NCBI GenBank assembly: GCA_034766995.1
Contig: CM068318.1
Coordinates: 5,206,001-5,270,000 of the forward strand
Reading direction: 5' to 3'
DNA: 64,000 nt
Source of the DNA: Acanthacorydalis orientalis
Taxonomy: Eukaryota > Arthropoda > Insecta > Megaloptera > Corydalidae
The notes under the pieces are model-generated. The model saw only the letters and a program-made list of their open reading frames with translations, did no database searches and had not been told where the DNA came from. A program made the position numbers and the translations under genes. Positions 12,064 through 25,656 of the stretch are shown here, in pieces (the first letter of the stretch is position 1; the number at the start of each line of letters is the position of its first letter).

Positions 12064-14805
12064 CCTAATAATAATGTAGATACATTTTTAATAAATTATA
12101 TATTCAGTTTTGAATACGAATTCAACTATGAATATTTCAGTAGCTTTCAAAAAGAGAAAAAAAAACATTGTTATTTAACACAGTTATTATTTTTGTGAAT
12201 TATTAATTAAAATCGTTTTTTTATTCAAAGAGTTTCTATAACATAAAAAGCGGTAAGAAATAATTAAGTTTGAATATTAGAATTTCTCGAAAGAATTATA
12301 TATATATGTATATATATATATGTTCTTGTCCGAATACAATCTTAATTTTCAAATCATAAAATCATTAACATTCAAGTTTTACATAAAATATTAATTTAAA
12401 AGAATAAAAGTTCAGAGTTTAATATAAGGTGGAAAGTATTTAATTAATATTATCGGTGTTCATATCTTTCAAAGAAAAAATAGAAATTTCTATCTAAATA
12501 TGAAACACGGACACCGTGTTAATAAATAAATAACAAAAAAAAGTGAACTGTTTTCGAACGACCGGATATTATTACTTTACAGCTATGTATAAATATTTGT
12601 CGCAGATTTCTTTTAAAAATATCTTGTCACTATTATCACCGTCACGAACGTTCGTTCGGTCGATGTTACCATTCATTTCTTACACCACAAAAGTCGTATT
12701 AAAAAGGAAGAACGGCCGAAGAAATAATTTTTCTAAATTTTAATTTCCTCCGTTATTTAAATTTCCTTGAATTTTTTTTTACGCACGGATGTAAATACTG
12801 AACATTTTCAAGTTAGTAGCGGCAGAACGTTGGTATGAGACGCAAAAAAGTTCAAAATGGAGTTACTTGGTCGGAACAACCTGATAAAACGATTAAATTT
12901 TCATGAACTCTTAACTTTATGGTAATGTTTCGAAATATTTCAAAGTAAAACATGCTTTAAGAAATGTTCTCAACGTTTTCTTTCAACTGATGCTATTAAC
13001 AACAATTATACCTTGAAATAGGGATGAAATTTTATAAAAGAACAATATATTAAAAATTCATTTTTATCTACAAAACTCTTTCTAGTTCTATATTACATAT
13101 TCATTAAAATACGTTATTGAAACAGAATGTTTAATCAGTATTTCGAATGCGTATCTGTATGTTTTCTCTCTCGTCCTGTCGCTCTTTACACACACTTTAT
13201 ATTACGTCTCACTAAATTTATTTATTTAATTAAACATGGTTATTAAATATTAATATATTCAATTTTTCAAATCTGTTCAAGAAGGTACGGATTTAGATAC
13301 GAAAATTCAATAATAAAAATGTACTTTTATTACTACTATTTCCCTTTATATCCACCATTTTTCTTCATATTTTTCCACACAAATATTTCAAATCGTACTT
13401 AAAACGTAAAAATATCTAACAGATTTTCGTATATGCAATATTATAACTTTAAATTAACTAAAAACAGTATTGCTTGGATATTTCGAAACCTTGAAGTTTT
13501 TAAATGAGTTTCTCGAGAATCAGTTTATGTTTCAAAAGTTGAGAGAAGGGCTTTTGGTCGGAGAACTCCAAATATTTTCAACAGATGATGGAGTTGTCTG
13601 TCAGTCAGTCAGTCTGTTGATGTTTTCTGTCAGACTTTTTAAAGAATTTATGCAACTTCTATTGAACTGTCTTCCACTTATTTTATTCATAAAGTAGCAG
13701 ACTTTCTTCGTAAGAAACGATTCTCTAGTTTTATCTCGTTGCAAACAGTGAGTTTTCGTTAGTCAAACTGTACACTGAATTTCTACTAACTTGTCAATAT
13801 TTTCGTTGTACAATTTTATTTAAATACAGGTTTCTATGTAGCATTATTTCAATAATTCAAAAAATTACATCATGTTGTATAAAGGTGACAAATGGCTGAC
13901 AGTAAATATTTTCTTTTATTATAATACTTATAATTAACAGTCTGTACTAAAATGAGTGTATTTTTTTAAATTTCTGTTATATTTTATTGAGAAAACTTTA
14001 ACAGAAATTTATTTTCAAGAAGTAAATTTGAAGAAATAAATATTAAGTAAATATTTAACACACATGATTGTACAATATTAAAATTTATATTTTTTTATAA
14101 AAATTCTCAAAATAATTTTCTAAATTCGTTAAAAATCAAAAATCAAATAATAGTAATTATTAATCATTTTTAATTGTTACTTGTTAATTTAAATAAAGAT
14201 ATTATTATTCTCAGAGAGATAAGGTATAGAAAAATTTAATTTTTCTGTATTTAAAGGCTTTAAGTAACTCGAAATTCAAGAAATGAAAATATTAAAATTG
14301 ATTTTTAATTTCGATATCATATTTATTTAAAGTAAGATTCGATTTTCATACTAAATACATGATAAAAGCGTTAATTTATAGTCTAAATTATAACTTTTCA
14401 AAGATTCTTTTTAACTATAATATGAAATTCTAATTTATGATAGACTTTATTTTTTTACTATAAAGAAATGTGTCTTGTAAATAAATATATAAACTTATCA
14501 TTGATGGAATTAGCAAAAGTTATTTATAAAATTATAGTCTCGAAAATAAGAAATAGAAGATTCGTCAATAATCTATCTCTGTTATGTAAAAGACATTTCA
14601 TTTATATATGTATATATATATACAACTTGTATTTTACTTTCTGTCTACACATTTGAACATTTTTTATGAAAATACATCAATGATCAAAGACTCATAACAC
14701 AATGGCATTATGTCTTTCATTCAGCTGCTTGTCAAAGTAATGTTTTCACTTGTTTGTTCATCTAATGTAAATCAATTTCCACGACTTTTTAATCACACAA
14801 TGACT

Positions 14806-14807
<2 letters not shown>

Positions 14808-14868
<61 letters not shown>

Positions 14869-14873
14869 ATATA
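14808..14873. repeat. (TA)n microsatellite
   Basis: Nearly perfect, with a single TTTA interruption near 14855. Confidence 0.96.
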
Positions 14874-16460
14874 GTACGGAAAAATATGTTCATTGTTGAG
14901 ATCAATACAAATTGAAAAACGTACACACAAATATATTCTTGAAAACTTTATATATTTTATGTTTTACTGTATTTTTAATACTGCAAGGATTTGAAATGTA
15001 TTAAAGTTGAACGAAATAGTTCAGTTGTATTTAGTTTGTGTAGATTGAACCGAAAAGGTAAATTATATACAAACAATGAACATATTTTGAATGCTGAAAT
15101 GTCACGAAGGTAAATTGTAACGCAAACATAAACGTAACGCCAGTTTTGTTCCGCAGTTATATAATAATTACCACAAATAATTAGCTTGAAATTTTTAACG
15201 TTTCAAGTTACAAATTCATATTTTAATCTAATTATTTGTACAGTGTTAAGTAATTTTAGAATAATCAAAATAATTATTGAGATAAATCAGTGTTCTGGTC
15301 AAAGTTAAGTACGAAATAGAACTGTAATTTGTTTAATATTCTCTAGTTTAGTCTCATGTTAACGGGATGCTCGTGTTTTGTAGCAAATTCTACGATATTT
15401 AAGACTGAAATATATACCAGATCTCTCATTTCTATTGGAAATAAGATATTAAGCAGACATTTTCTACAGTTTCGGATTCTGATTGTGATCTTTCTTATTT
15501 GTGTAAGGTGGAGGAAGAGACTGTGATGCAAAGATTCATTAAATTATCATTTTTTTTCGAAATACTCCAATGAACCGTGTACGTTACATCTGCTTTAATA
15601 ATTATTTTCGTGAAAATTGAACTCGAGCGTTTTTATCAGATTTAAATCAATTAATATACCTTAAGGTACATACTGAGTCGTGCTGTTCGCAGAAAGAATC
15701 ATCAGAATGTTCGTCGCGTGACAAATAAAGAATCATAAACATGTGCATCTAATTACTTAGCAAATATCTATTTTCAATAAATGTTCATGTACACTGGCAC
15801 GGTCCGAGACAGTGAGCAAAGTCGAGAACTCTGTCGACGAGTTTTATTTGATTTGTTTGATGTTAACGCTGTTCAGCCAACCAAAGAAATATCTCTTGTT
15901 ACACAAAAGCATTTGCCCCATGCTTTAATAATGCACGGGTTCGTTTTTTCCTAATTAAATATATAAGACGCGGCGGAGCTCAGGTCTTTATATATATATA
16001 TATCGTCTAAAAACTTTGCCGATTATTTCGTAACGGAAAGATAATTATTATTTTATGATATCTCTAAACTTTCTTTAGTGGAATAAGAAGATGGCGAGAA
16101 GCTTATTTGTATTTCAAAATAAATACGGTTCAAATAATTCACTCGGTTGATTTTCAGTTTCAGTTGCAAACAGTACACTGTCATGCATAAATACTGATCA
16201 AAGAAATGTATGGCTCTGGAGTAAAGTTCAACAACTTTACTTCTGCTTTATATTATGAAAAAGTTTTAAATTATTTTTTTTATTTATCTCGCAACGACTG
16301 AAGAAAGATAATAACGAGACGCGAATATACACATCGTTCATATTTGCGCTGTTTTCAGTCGCATTTGTTGTTTTCAAGTCGGCGTTCGGTTCTTTTTAGG
16401 AAAATAGTTGCATGCAATTGCTGGTTAAAATTTCACAGAGATGTATTTGTAGATTTATGC

Positions 16461-16472
16461 ATACATACATAC

Positions 16473-16531
<59 letters not shown>
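16461..16531. repeat. (ATAC)n then (TA)n
   Basis: Three ATAC units pass into 50 bases of TA. Confidence 0.95.
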
Positions 16532-16533
<2 letters not shown>

Positions 16534-17119
16534 TGTGCATGTGTGTGTAGATTTTAATTATCTAATGAGTTTTTAAATAAAGCAGAAAACGATATAGCAC
16601 TAAAGTGGTACAATTTGTATTCAGCATTCAAGTATAAAATTAATAATTTTTTCTATTAAAAAAAATCAAAAAAAACTCATCGTAAATTTGAAAATTGGTA
16701 CTTGAAAATAAATCAATTAAACATAAATCGATAGACTACTAAAAACTTCTATCTGCAGAATATGTTTTTTTTTCATATTTCAAGTTGTATCGAATTTTCA
16801 GAGCTTGACAATAAAATTAAACACATAAATTCAGTAGAAAATCGATTAGAAATTAAATAGTAATACTTAATAGAGAGTGTTTAATTATTAATGATTTATA
16901 AAGAAAGAAAAACAAACATGCTCTCTTCTGAAAAAAGGTATGTAGAACTATTAGCAACCCGTCTTGGATGTTTAAACTTGTCTTAATCAGGAGTCTGACA
17001 TATAAGATAAATCGTTTTTATATCTTAAACTAAAACAAAAAACACATGTCTCTTATGCGAAATTCAACTTTATTTTTAGTTAAAGGTAGATTTCATGTAT
17101 ATACCATAAATGTTGAGTG

Positions 17120-17603
17120 TAAAAATTAGTTTGGTGCCTTTAAATTGAATCCCTCATAACGCTGTTTTAAATTAAAATAATTTCTCGTCGATTTAGGATT
17201 TTTAAATGGGAACCTTAATATTTAAAAACACTATGTTCTTGACATAACCTCACAAAATAATACTAACACGATGACGTCTGAAAAGCATTATATTTATATT
17301 GCATACTCTTCGCATTTTAGTTGAAAAAAATGCTGGAGAAGCTGCAGGAAATTATTTCTTCAGCTTTGTGTGAAGGTGTTGTGATGCATAAAATAAGATA
17401 AAAATGCTAAAACAGTAAAATAAATCCAGGAATGCATTACGACTTCGTCGACTCAAAGACACCATCTTTTTTTCGACAAGAAATCCGTCAGTCACCAGAC
17501 AGAAGATGCAAAGCTATGCAAAAATAATGTGATATATTTTGAGGATTGAAATGTATTCCATTTTTCTTTAAACATTCATTTTCTAAAAAATACAGAATTA
17601 ATT
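17120..17603 (+). mobile_element. mariner-derived MITE family A, copy 5
   Basis: Both ends are present: AAAAATTAGTTTGGTGCCTT on the left and ATACAGAATTAATTTCT on the right. An ATG at 17271 opens MTSEKHYIYIAY; a frameshift follows. It retains about 30 bases after the NAxEAA block (AAATTATTTCTTCAGC) that copies 3 and 4 have lost, and so is closer to the parent at this point, but has the same jump from the HTH region into the C-terminal block. Confidence 0.78.
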
Positions 17604-19580
17604 TCTACAACTAGCGTTTGGCAAATAGCTAAGAAATACAAAAATGGTCAAGTATTTTTACTGCACTATATTTTTTATAAGTCGACTTTCTCAATCGAAA
17701 ACATCACCAAAAACCATTAACAAATTCAAAACAAACATTTTTTCACATTTATTTTTAGTATGAATCTCTAAACTGTTTTTTAACAATCTGAGAAAAAAAT
17801 TATACTTGATAACATTCAAATTAAAAAGAAAATGTAATCAATAACTGACTTTTCTGATTGACTTTTGAACGATATATATCTATATATAATAACAATAACA
17901 TATCAAAATATAAAATACATTTAAATTTTGTTTCAGCTAAAGGTGTACTTAACGCTTCCAGCCCCGTGTCTTTTTAAGTGTCCCTGTACCGGTGCAGTAA
18001 ATGAAATTTACAGCTAATATTTTTCATGAAAATTATTTATGAAGGAATTAAAGGATTTTTAATTAGTTGAACATCAAGATCAATCCTTACACTAGCGATT
18101 AGTATCAATATAATATGTGTATTACAAGAAAATAAAGAAATATAATTAAAAATATCATGACAGATATTTGAAAATAAAAACACTGTCAACTGAGTTTACT
18201 GCATCGGGACGGAACAGTTAATTTGTAATACGACATTATATATGCCTGGAAAACATCACGACTCGTATTTTAAAATACAATAAAACTTCTTATCATATAT
18301 ACTAGCGAAAAAGTGTCTTAAATCACCTAAGTCGCTTTGAAATTTTATAATTCGTACAAGTATGTCATTCAAGATTGATTTAAGCTTTTAAAAAAAATAC
18401 TATGTTGAAATTTACATCCAGTACACTATTAAAACACTATTCAAAGCTTGTGTTATGTTGTCGACTGCATATAAAATATCAGTGTTGATAATCAGGTGTT
18501 TATTTTGACATAAACAGCGGATAACATACATAAAACCTTATGTAACGTGGATTACAGTCTCGCTAAGAAGTCACGAGCGAAAACGACGTCATGTGAAAAA
18601 GAGTTAGTCTTTCGTAGCGGTTGTACTTATTTGCATTGACTCCAATCTAAGATTTCAATTTTCAGTTCATTTCCGCAAGCACGCGCTATTTAAATGATTT
18701 ATGATATCTGCTTTCTTATTCATATACGAATGAATATTATAACTCGATTTTTGTGTAGCGCTTTTTCGCATGTTGATATAATATTGTGTAAAGACGAGTC
18801 ACGTTTATATTTGGAGCTGCGTTAAACACGTCTAATAAGTTCCAAATGTTTTTCAATATACACAAAAACTGTTTAACAAAATATATAATAGAAATAAATC
18901 ACAAGAAACAGCGTTTGCATACTTAAAAATGTAGATCTCTAAGAAATTCTGTATTTTCATAACATTGAATGATGTAAACTATTATAGTATTCCTTTTATT
19001 GATGAAAACAGATTGTTTATAAAATGTTTGATTGATGTTTTCGTTCAGAAAATTTAGTTATATATATATATATCAATTTTTATAAAAAATGTTTAAAAAC
19101 CTACCACCAGTTCGTACAAATAAAATATGAAAATGTTTAATTTTTGAATGAAACTGTATAAATATTCCAACAGCATATTCCAAAACAATACACCAACATG
19201 TTCAAGTATTTGGAAAATATATATAATTCCAACATACATATTCTACATTCCACTCATTTATACGAAACAGTAGATGTACTGCAATAAAGTATTTTAATTC
19301 GAATTTAACAAATCGCTTACATACTTTCAATTATGTGAAAAATTCATACTGCGTTTCTTAAACCACGACCATTATATGATTTTCTATTAATACACGTACA
19401 TTCGTACACACATATCTGTATTTGTGTATAAATGTATATTTTTTTAATGTATATACGTGTAGTAAATATTAATAAATTAAACAGATATGACAGTTTTATT
19501 TCAGTTTAGTTTAAATTTCTTTTTTTATAGTCAACCATTTATTTTGTATAATTGACATGCGGTCTATAAAATTTCTTTTT

Positions 19581-19583
<3 letters not shown>

Positions 19584-19632
<49 letters not shown>
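19584..19632. repeat. (TA)n microsatellite
   Basis: 49 bases of perfect TA. Confidence 0.96.
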
Positions 19633-19636
<4 letters not shown>

Positions 19637-19782
19637 GCGTGTATGTTAACAGTATGATGTAGAAAAATACAAATATTAACTTTTTTTTAGGAATCTATAA
19701 AATATGAGCCTTGAAACTAATTTGTTCAAGTAGTTACTAAAATTATAATTTACATTTAAAAAATATTTACTGACGAATTTTC

Positions 19783-19784
<2 letters not shown>

Positions 19785-19837
<53 letters not shown>

Positions 19838-19849
19838 TTATATATATAG
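19785..19849. repeat. (TA)n microsatellite
   Basis: Second tract within 150 bases of the one ending at 19632; a TTTATTTA break near 19833. Confidence 0.96.
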
Positions 19850-20069
19850 AAAGAAACAGTATAACCTATAACCACCTATTAATAACCTGTGTGCTATCAT
19901 TCTTATGAATTTTCAGAAAATATTGTTATGCACTTAGATGTTAGCACATTTTTTTACATGCAAATTATTTTTCAATTACTGAAAATATAAGCTGTAATTT
20001 ACCCAAAACATAAAAATGTATTCTTACACGTATTAATATGTATTTCTTTGTACATGACATGATGTACAT

Positions 20070-20095
20070 GAGAGAGAGAGAGAGAAAAAAAGAGA
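20070..20095. repeat. (GA)n/(A)n tract
   Basis: Eight GA units followed by AAAAAAAGAGA; the only GA tract here not next to TA. Confidence 0.85.
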
Positions 20096-21880
20096 TGAGT
20101 AAATAAACAAATGAGGAAATAATGCAAAGTTCAATACAGAGACAAAACCGATATACAGTCGTGCGTTCAAGGTGGATGTGTCTTATACTTGAAAGCAAGT
20201 TGCGTTGGAATTATCTCATTATAGATCAATAAATGTTAACCGTTTAAACACACGAGATTTGTCAATATGAGGCCTCATTTCGGTATAAATTTCCTGTTCG
20301 TACCTCTTATACAGAGTGTAATATTAAACTGAAAGGAAATAAATGAAATTGGTAGAGGTAGCGTTGAGTGAAATCAGAACCCACGTTTATATAGGTAGGT
20401 AAAAGGAGGCGTTATGTGTGTGTGTTGGATTCCCCTTAAACGATGTGGAGAGAAAAGGGTAAATAGACAAAATTGAGGAAATTGGAATTTTGGTTCAATG
20501 GATATATTATGAAAAGAAAAGGCGAGGTACGAAATTGAATGGTGTTTATTTTTTGTGTTTCTCAATAAACAAGTCTGTTTTCAACTTGTCGTTTCAATTG
20601 AAAAGGTTCTCTCATTGTAGATGAAACGAGTTCCAATACTTCATTTTAGACGATGAACTTTTTGTTTCGTTTTTTAAGCGGATTAAAGTTTGTTACGAAA
20701 GTAACGAGCTTTGAGCATAGCAGGAAATTGTTTTGTTACATATTCATAATTTTATCTGTTTTCTTTTTTGTTGTCGTATACTGTTATTAGTATGTACATG
20801 CACACTAATACACTTCCCATTATACATTTATATGTACACGTCGAAATATATCTACACAAACACACACATATGTGTGTTAAAATACACTTTATAAGCAGAA
20901 ACTATACACGTGTTATATCTCTTACAATATGATTATTGTTTAAAGAAGTTTTTTCTCGGTTTTCATTTCACATTTATAAAGTGAAATAATATATTTTATG
21001 AACCTAAAGTTATACATATATATATTATTATTTTTTTTGAATAAAAGTTCTATAACTATCATTCTATATTTACTAGTTTTTTGTATTTTTAAAGTGTAAT
21101 ACTACGGTATGAACTTTTTTTTATTACAAATTGAATTAATCTGACTATAACTACAATTCAATCTTATTTGGAAAAAACAATGACATGTTAATAATTTATC
21201 TATTTTTTTATTCATAAATGATTTAAATTTATTATATTCGATTGTAAGATAAACTTAAAATAATTCTCTTATGACCCATCTATGAATTTAATAATAGCAT
21301 ATAAATTGGTATAAAGTTACATTATTAATTTATTTAATATAAGTATTCTAATAATACAAGTTTTTATCAGGCTGTAAGTAACGAATTGAGTAATCAATTT
21401 TATAAAAAAATCATTTTAAACTCCGTACTGAGAACCGTACACAAATATCGACTGTATTTTGTATACATTTTATGTTGAACGTTTAATTTGGAATTAATCG
21501 CCCATTTGTTTGATTATAATTATATCTCATTTTGATACAGATGTTTGTTTGGATTTCGTTTATGTTAGCTGGACTGTATTTAAATTATTTTTAAATGAAT
21601 TCAAAAAAAGTATGTACCTGGTTTTTATTACACACACATTTTAAAATTTTAATTTAATTAAATCAATACATCTTTAAACTAAACTCTTGATAAAAAAAGG
21701 AAAAATTGTAAGGAAAGTGTTTGTTTTTCCTCACTGTATTAAAATATATAGAGTGAAATATGAAATATAAATTATAATCAGCATTTCTTAAAAAAATAGC
21801 ATATGCACCTGTTATCGATAAAACAGTGTATTGTGCATAAAAATACAATCCTGAATTAGCTTTTTTTACATTTTCTTTAA

Positions 21881-22524
21881 CCCTTTGAAGTCGGGTTTCG
21901 ATCTAGGAATCCATTGATATTTTCCAAAGAAAGTATAATCTCAGAGTGCTGTCTTTTGGATGATGCATTAAAGATCCCTAATCTCTTTCTAATGAGACTA
22001 AATTTATAACTCTTTCTTTCATTTGAAAAAAATACGGTTGTTCAAAAATCAGAAAAATCATAGTTTTTCATTTGAAAACCTATGAAAATTGTAAACTTGA
22101 AAATTGGGTTGAATAATTTTTAAAAAGAAAAAATTCATCAATGGAAGAAAGCGTATAAAAAAATTTGAGATTCTATGTCCAGGTACAAGATGTGACCGAT
22201 GTGAAAACTGTTTTGTGCACATTTGATGGTTTCAAAATTTTTCATACACAACAGTAATATTATTTCTGCAAATTTTTAATTTTAATCAACTTTTCCTGTT
22301 CCAATTGCATGTTTCCAATCAAAACATTCATGTTTCCCTGTATGTAATCAATCATTTTCCACGACATATCAGATAGAAATTTCTAATGGCTAATATAAAA
22401 TAACATATTTTTTCTTGTAACCGACAAATTTGCAATTTTTATTTTGTTTGTGATAAAAGAATATCCAATTAATCGAAAACTGTTAAAAATTTAAGCACTC
22501 TTTCTTCTACCCGGATCCAAACGA
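21881..22524. mobile_element. candidate piggyBac-type MITE, TTAA-bounded
   Basis: TTAA at 21877-21880 is followed by CCCTTTGAAGTCGGGT; TTAA at 22525-22528 is preceded by a sequence that, on the other strand, reads TCGTTTGGATCCGGGT. The two 16-base ends match at 11 positions. The 644-bp interior has no intact gene, but the plus-strand frame ending at TGA 22224-22226 reads CPGTRCDRCENCFVHI, which resembles the cysteine-rich C-terminus of piggyBac transposases. The start motif and target site support the class; the coding match is weak. Confidence 0.5.
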
Positions 22525-23009
22525 TTAAGATCACTTTCAAGAACTAACTGTCATGTACAGAGTTTCTGGAATAAAAATAACCGTACGTTTGAAAAAAAAA
22601 TGTGGCGGTACTTTTGTTTTAAATAGAAACGTTTGAAATGTATGACCGTTTTTTTCCTCTTTTTAGAAACTTATTTAAGTTTTTAGAGTTACTTCTCAGC
22701 TGTAGTGCAGTAACTTTAACAATTATTACTCGAGTAACACTGTGCATTCGTACACCAAGCTACCGGTGTATTTAAAATTTTTAATTAAGCAAGCCGTAGC
22801 GAGAATAACTGTTTACATAAACTCTCCTCCGTCATTTAATTTTATTGCTGAAATAATATGTAAATTTCGTAACTTTACACGATAATTAATAATTCATCTT
22901 TAATCGCTATTAAGAAATGAGACACCTTAAAAGCGTCGAAACATCATCGCGATAAACGAAAACACAATTACAGTTTAATACCATACGGTACAACTGGGAA
23001 ATACAAGTG

Positions 23010-23262
23010 CAGATGTAGCACGGAGCAAAGGAATGCGATTCCGTAACATTGGCGAGAGCGCGCTGCGCTATATCTTGATTCCGCATGGGTGTTGGTATAA
23101 TTGACGACGTATAGTTAGGTGAAACAGCTGGGACGCGTTCATCAAAGAGGACCTCTGGGACCGTTGCCTTGCCGCGCCGGCGCCTTCGTACACGCCCCGA
23201 ATCTCAATGAGACCAGGTCCTTTGAGAACGTCGCGAAACCGACGCCGCCGAACCAACACTGT
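23010..23262. other. CpG-rich island, candidate regulatory region or exon
   Basis: Dense in CG dinucleotides (GCCGCGCCGGCGCC, GACGCCGCCGAACC). Both strands are open for 60 or more codons, which such composition produces by chance. No TATA box or splice pair stands out. It ends where the CA/TA repeat begins. Confidence 0.35.
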
Positions 23263-23264
23263 TC

Positions 23265-23313
23265 ACACACACACACTCATACATATATATATATACATAC
23301 ATACACATATACG

Positions 23314-23353
<40 letters not shown>

Positions 23354-23386
23354 TATACAGAGCACACACACACACATACACACATT
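23265..23386. repeat. composite (CA)n-(TA)n-(CA)n tract
   Basis: TA core with CA runs on both outer sides, lying just downstream of a CpG-rich island; open frames across it are repeat artefacts. Confidence 0.92.
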
Positions 23387-25430
23387 TGCCTCGTTCGACC
23401 GACATTGGTGTGGTTATAAACACCCCGTCCCCATAGTCTTGCCAAAATTTGCGGTTGAAACTTTACTAGGTCATCTATCGATCTGTTGTATTTTGTATCG
23501 ATTGCTAATAATCGTATTTAATACCGAAATATATACTAACAGGTTCGGTTCACTCTATATATGTTTTTTGCAGGAAATATAACAGCGCAGTGTATAATTT
23601 TTTTCCTCTCTGTTACATTGATAAATATATCAGAAAATTAAACACGGTCTCGTGCTGTATTTCATTTATAATCTGTGTTCAAATCGATTTGATGTATAAT
23701 TCGAATGAAATCGGCGACATTCTTCACTTATTAAACATTTTAATGTATGAATGAATGAATATATTTATTTGTATCCGAGGCACATAATGACATATTACAA
23801 AGGTGGTTTGTGTTATTTTACATGTGCTTATTTTTATAATACAGTTTTGCAATTTAAATAGTAGTAATGGTTAGTTTGAATACTAAGATAATAGTTTAAA
23901 AAAAATTATATACATATTGAACATTTTGACCAGGAATAATGAAATGTTTTGTGAATAGTGAAAACTCATTTATGAAAATATATATGTATTAGTTTTCATA
24001 ACACATTTATGAAAACTATAGAGTTATATAAATATAAATGACATAACTTAAAATTCTGATATACAGATACGAAACAAATTACAATAATTGAACACATTTT
24101 CATACCACTTTAATTTAAAACTGTCTTTTTTATTATTAATTGATCAAAGTATTGCCATCTTATCGGCTTAGAAATATTCGTGACAATTCATTAACTTTTT
24201 AACAAAGAAGCTAAGAAATTGATGAAATATTCAAGATGTTTTTTTCATTTCAAAACTATCTGTTAGACTTTAATCCATTCTGTCACATTGTCATATATAG
24301 TAGTAAGAAAATGTTTAAAAAACTCAGACTTGTTTCAATTTTTGTATGCGTATTTTATAGAAAGAGAAACATTTATGTAAATTTCCATCACGATTCCCTG
24401 TACCGTTTTAGAGAAAATAATTATAATTCATCGAAACTCTACTCATTTCACAGACAAACTGTAAAAACATCAATGATAGCTGATAAAAAAAGTATCATGA
24501 TTTGTATAAGTCGTCTGACTCACTCTTTCTCTTTTTTACACTTTCTTGGTATTATCGTCTAACTCATTTCTCATACAACGTTCAAGACTGTCATCTTAGA
24601 AAAGACGATTGCTCTATGTTACAATGCTGTCACGTTTACATCCCGAGAAATATGTTGATACAATTAATAAGATAAAATAGTTGTGATTTAAATAAATATA
24701 ATACATTTTTACACTTTCTATTTATTTTTAAAAAGCATTTATTAATTAGTATCAACAAATAAATTCAATTAAATTCAAATATCTCTATTTCAAGTTGAAA
24801 TCCTGGTATTATCACATCCAAATGTACAGTCATGATAAGTAATAATATTAATAAATATATGTAGAATGATGATCATAGAATAAAATAATTTCTAACCTCA
24901 AGTTTAGGGTACTAGATGTCATACATCAGTATAACATCTTATAATATTGAAAAATAAAAAAAAATGTATACATAAATGTTCTGTTCTAGATTCTATTGCC
25001 TGATATTGTTTTTCCGACACGTGCTTAAGAATCAATTTCTTAATGATTTCGTTTATTTTGATCGATTTAAAATAGAATGTACTTTGATCGAGATAAAAAA
25101 AATATTTAAATGTTTCGTTTTAATTGAAAATGAAAGTAGTTTTCTATAAATCAAATAAAACTATTTTAGAAAAAATCATAGTATTGAAACATACACAAAA
25201 GTGTAAACCTATTATAAAATATGGAAAAAGACATTTTCAGTAGAGTAACAGTTTGTTCACAAAAGTGAACTGAAACAAAGATATCCACTCATATAATTGT
25301 TTTTAATAAAAATGTTGAATTTTTTTTATTTAATGAAAGGGAGAGTGCAAGTAATTTAGTTTATATAAACAAAATATTGTACAGGAGTTTCAAAAAATTA
25401 TATAGTTTATTCATGTATTTAAATAATTAA

Positions 25431-25656
25431 CTTTTTGCACTCCAAGCAATTAGGCCATAGAGTAGATCAGAAGTTTGTATACTATGAATTAGGATAAGAG
25501 TATGATAAACATAGAAAAGTATAAACACCTGATGACATTGATGGACGAATGCTTATCAAAGTTGTAAATGATAAAATGTGGGCAATGTCACTGGTCGTAA
25601 GAGTAGAAAACCTTTAAGTGCCTGGACAATAGAGCTGATCTTGTGAGTGCAAAGGA
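25431..25656. mobile_element. candidate TTAA-bounded MITE
   Basis: TTAA at 25427-25430 and 25657-25660 enclose 226 bp. The left end reads CTTTTTGCACTCCAAGC and the right end, on the other strand, TCCTTTGCACTCACAAG; TTTGCACTC is shared in register. No coding content is visible. A third GAGTGCAA motif nearby (about 25343-25355) is not paired. Small size and short inverted ends make this a candidate only. Confidence 0.42.

Larger units (their letters stand above)
12064..17119. other. no gene recognised
   Basis: TA tracts at 12.3, 14.8 and 16.5 kb, and a short CAGT run near 13600. A mildly G+C-richer stretch at 15780-15990 is unassigned. Confidence 0.5.
17604..21876. other. no gene recognised
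   Basis: Simple repeats at 19.6, 19.8 and 20.07 kb only. Short minus-strand frames near 20.0-20.6 kb have no family features. Confidence 0.5.
22529..25426. other. no gene recognised
   Basis: Contains the CpG-rich island and composite repeat at 23.0-23.4 kb. The 108-codon plus frame at 24236-24562 is compositionally like its surroundings and matches nothing known to me. Confidence 0.5.

Noticed and set aside
23119..23436. Plus-strand frame of 105 codons with His-Thr and Ile-Tyr repeats.
   Set aside because: Its second half is only the translated CA/TA microsatellite and its first half is a CpG-rich stretch open on both strands.
24236..24562. Plus-strand 108-codon frame.
   Set aside because: Base composition equals the flanks, residues are biased to Phe, Ile, Lys and Ser as expected of A+T-rich random sequence, and there is no motif.
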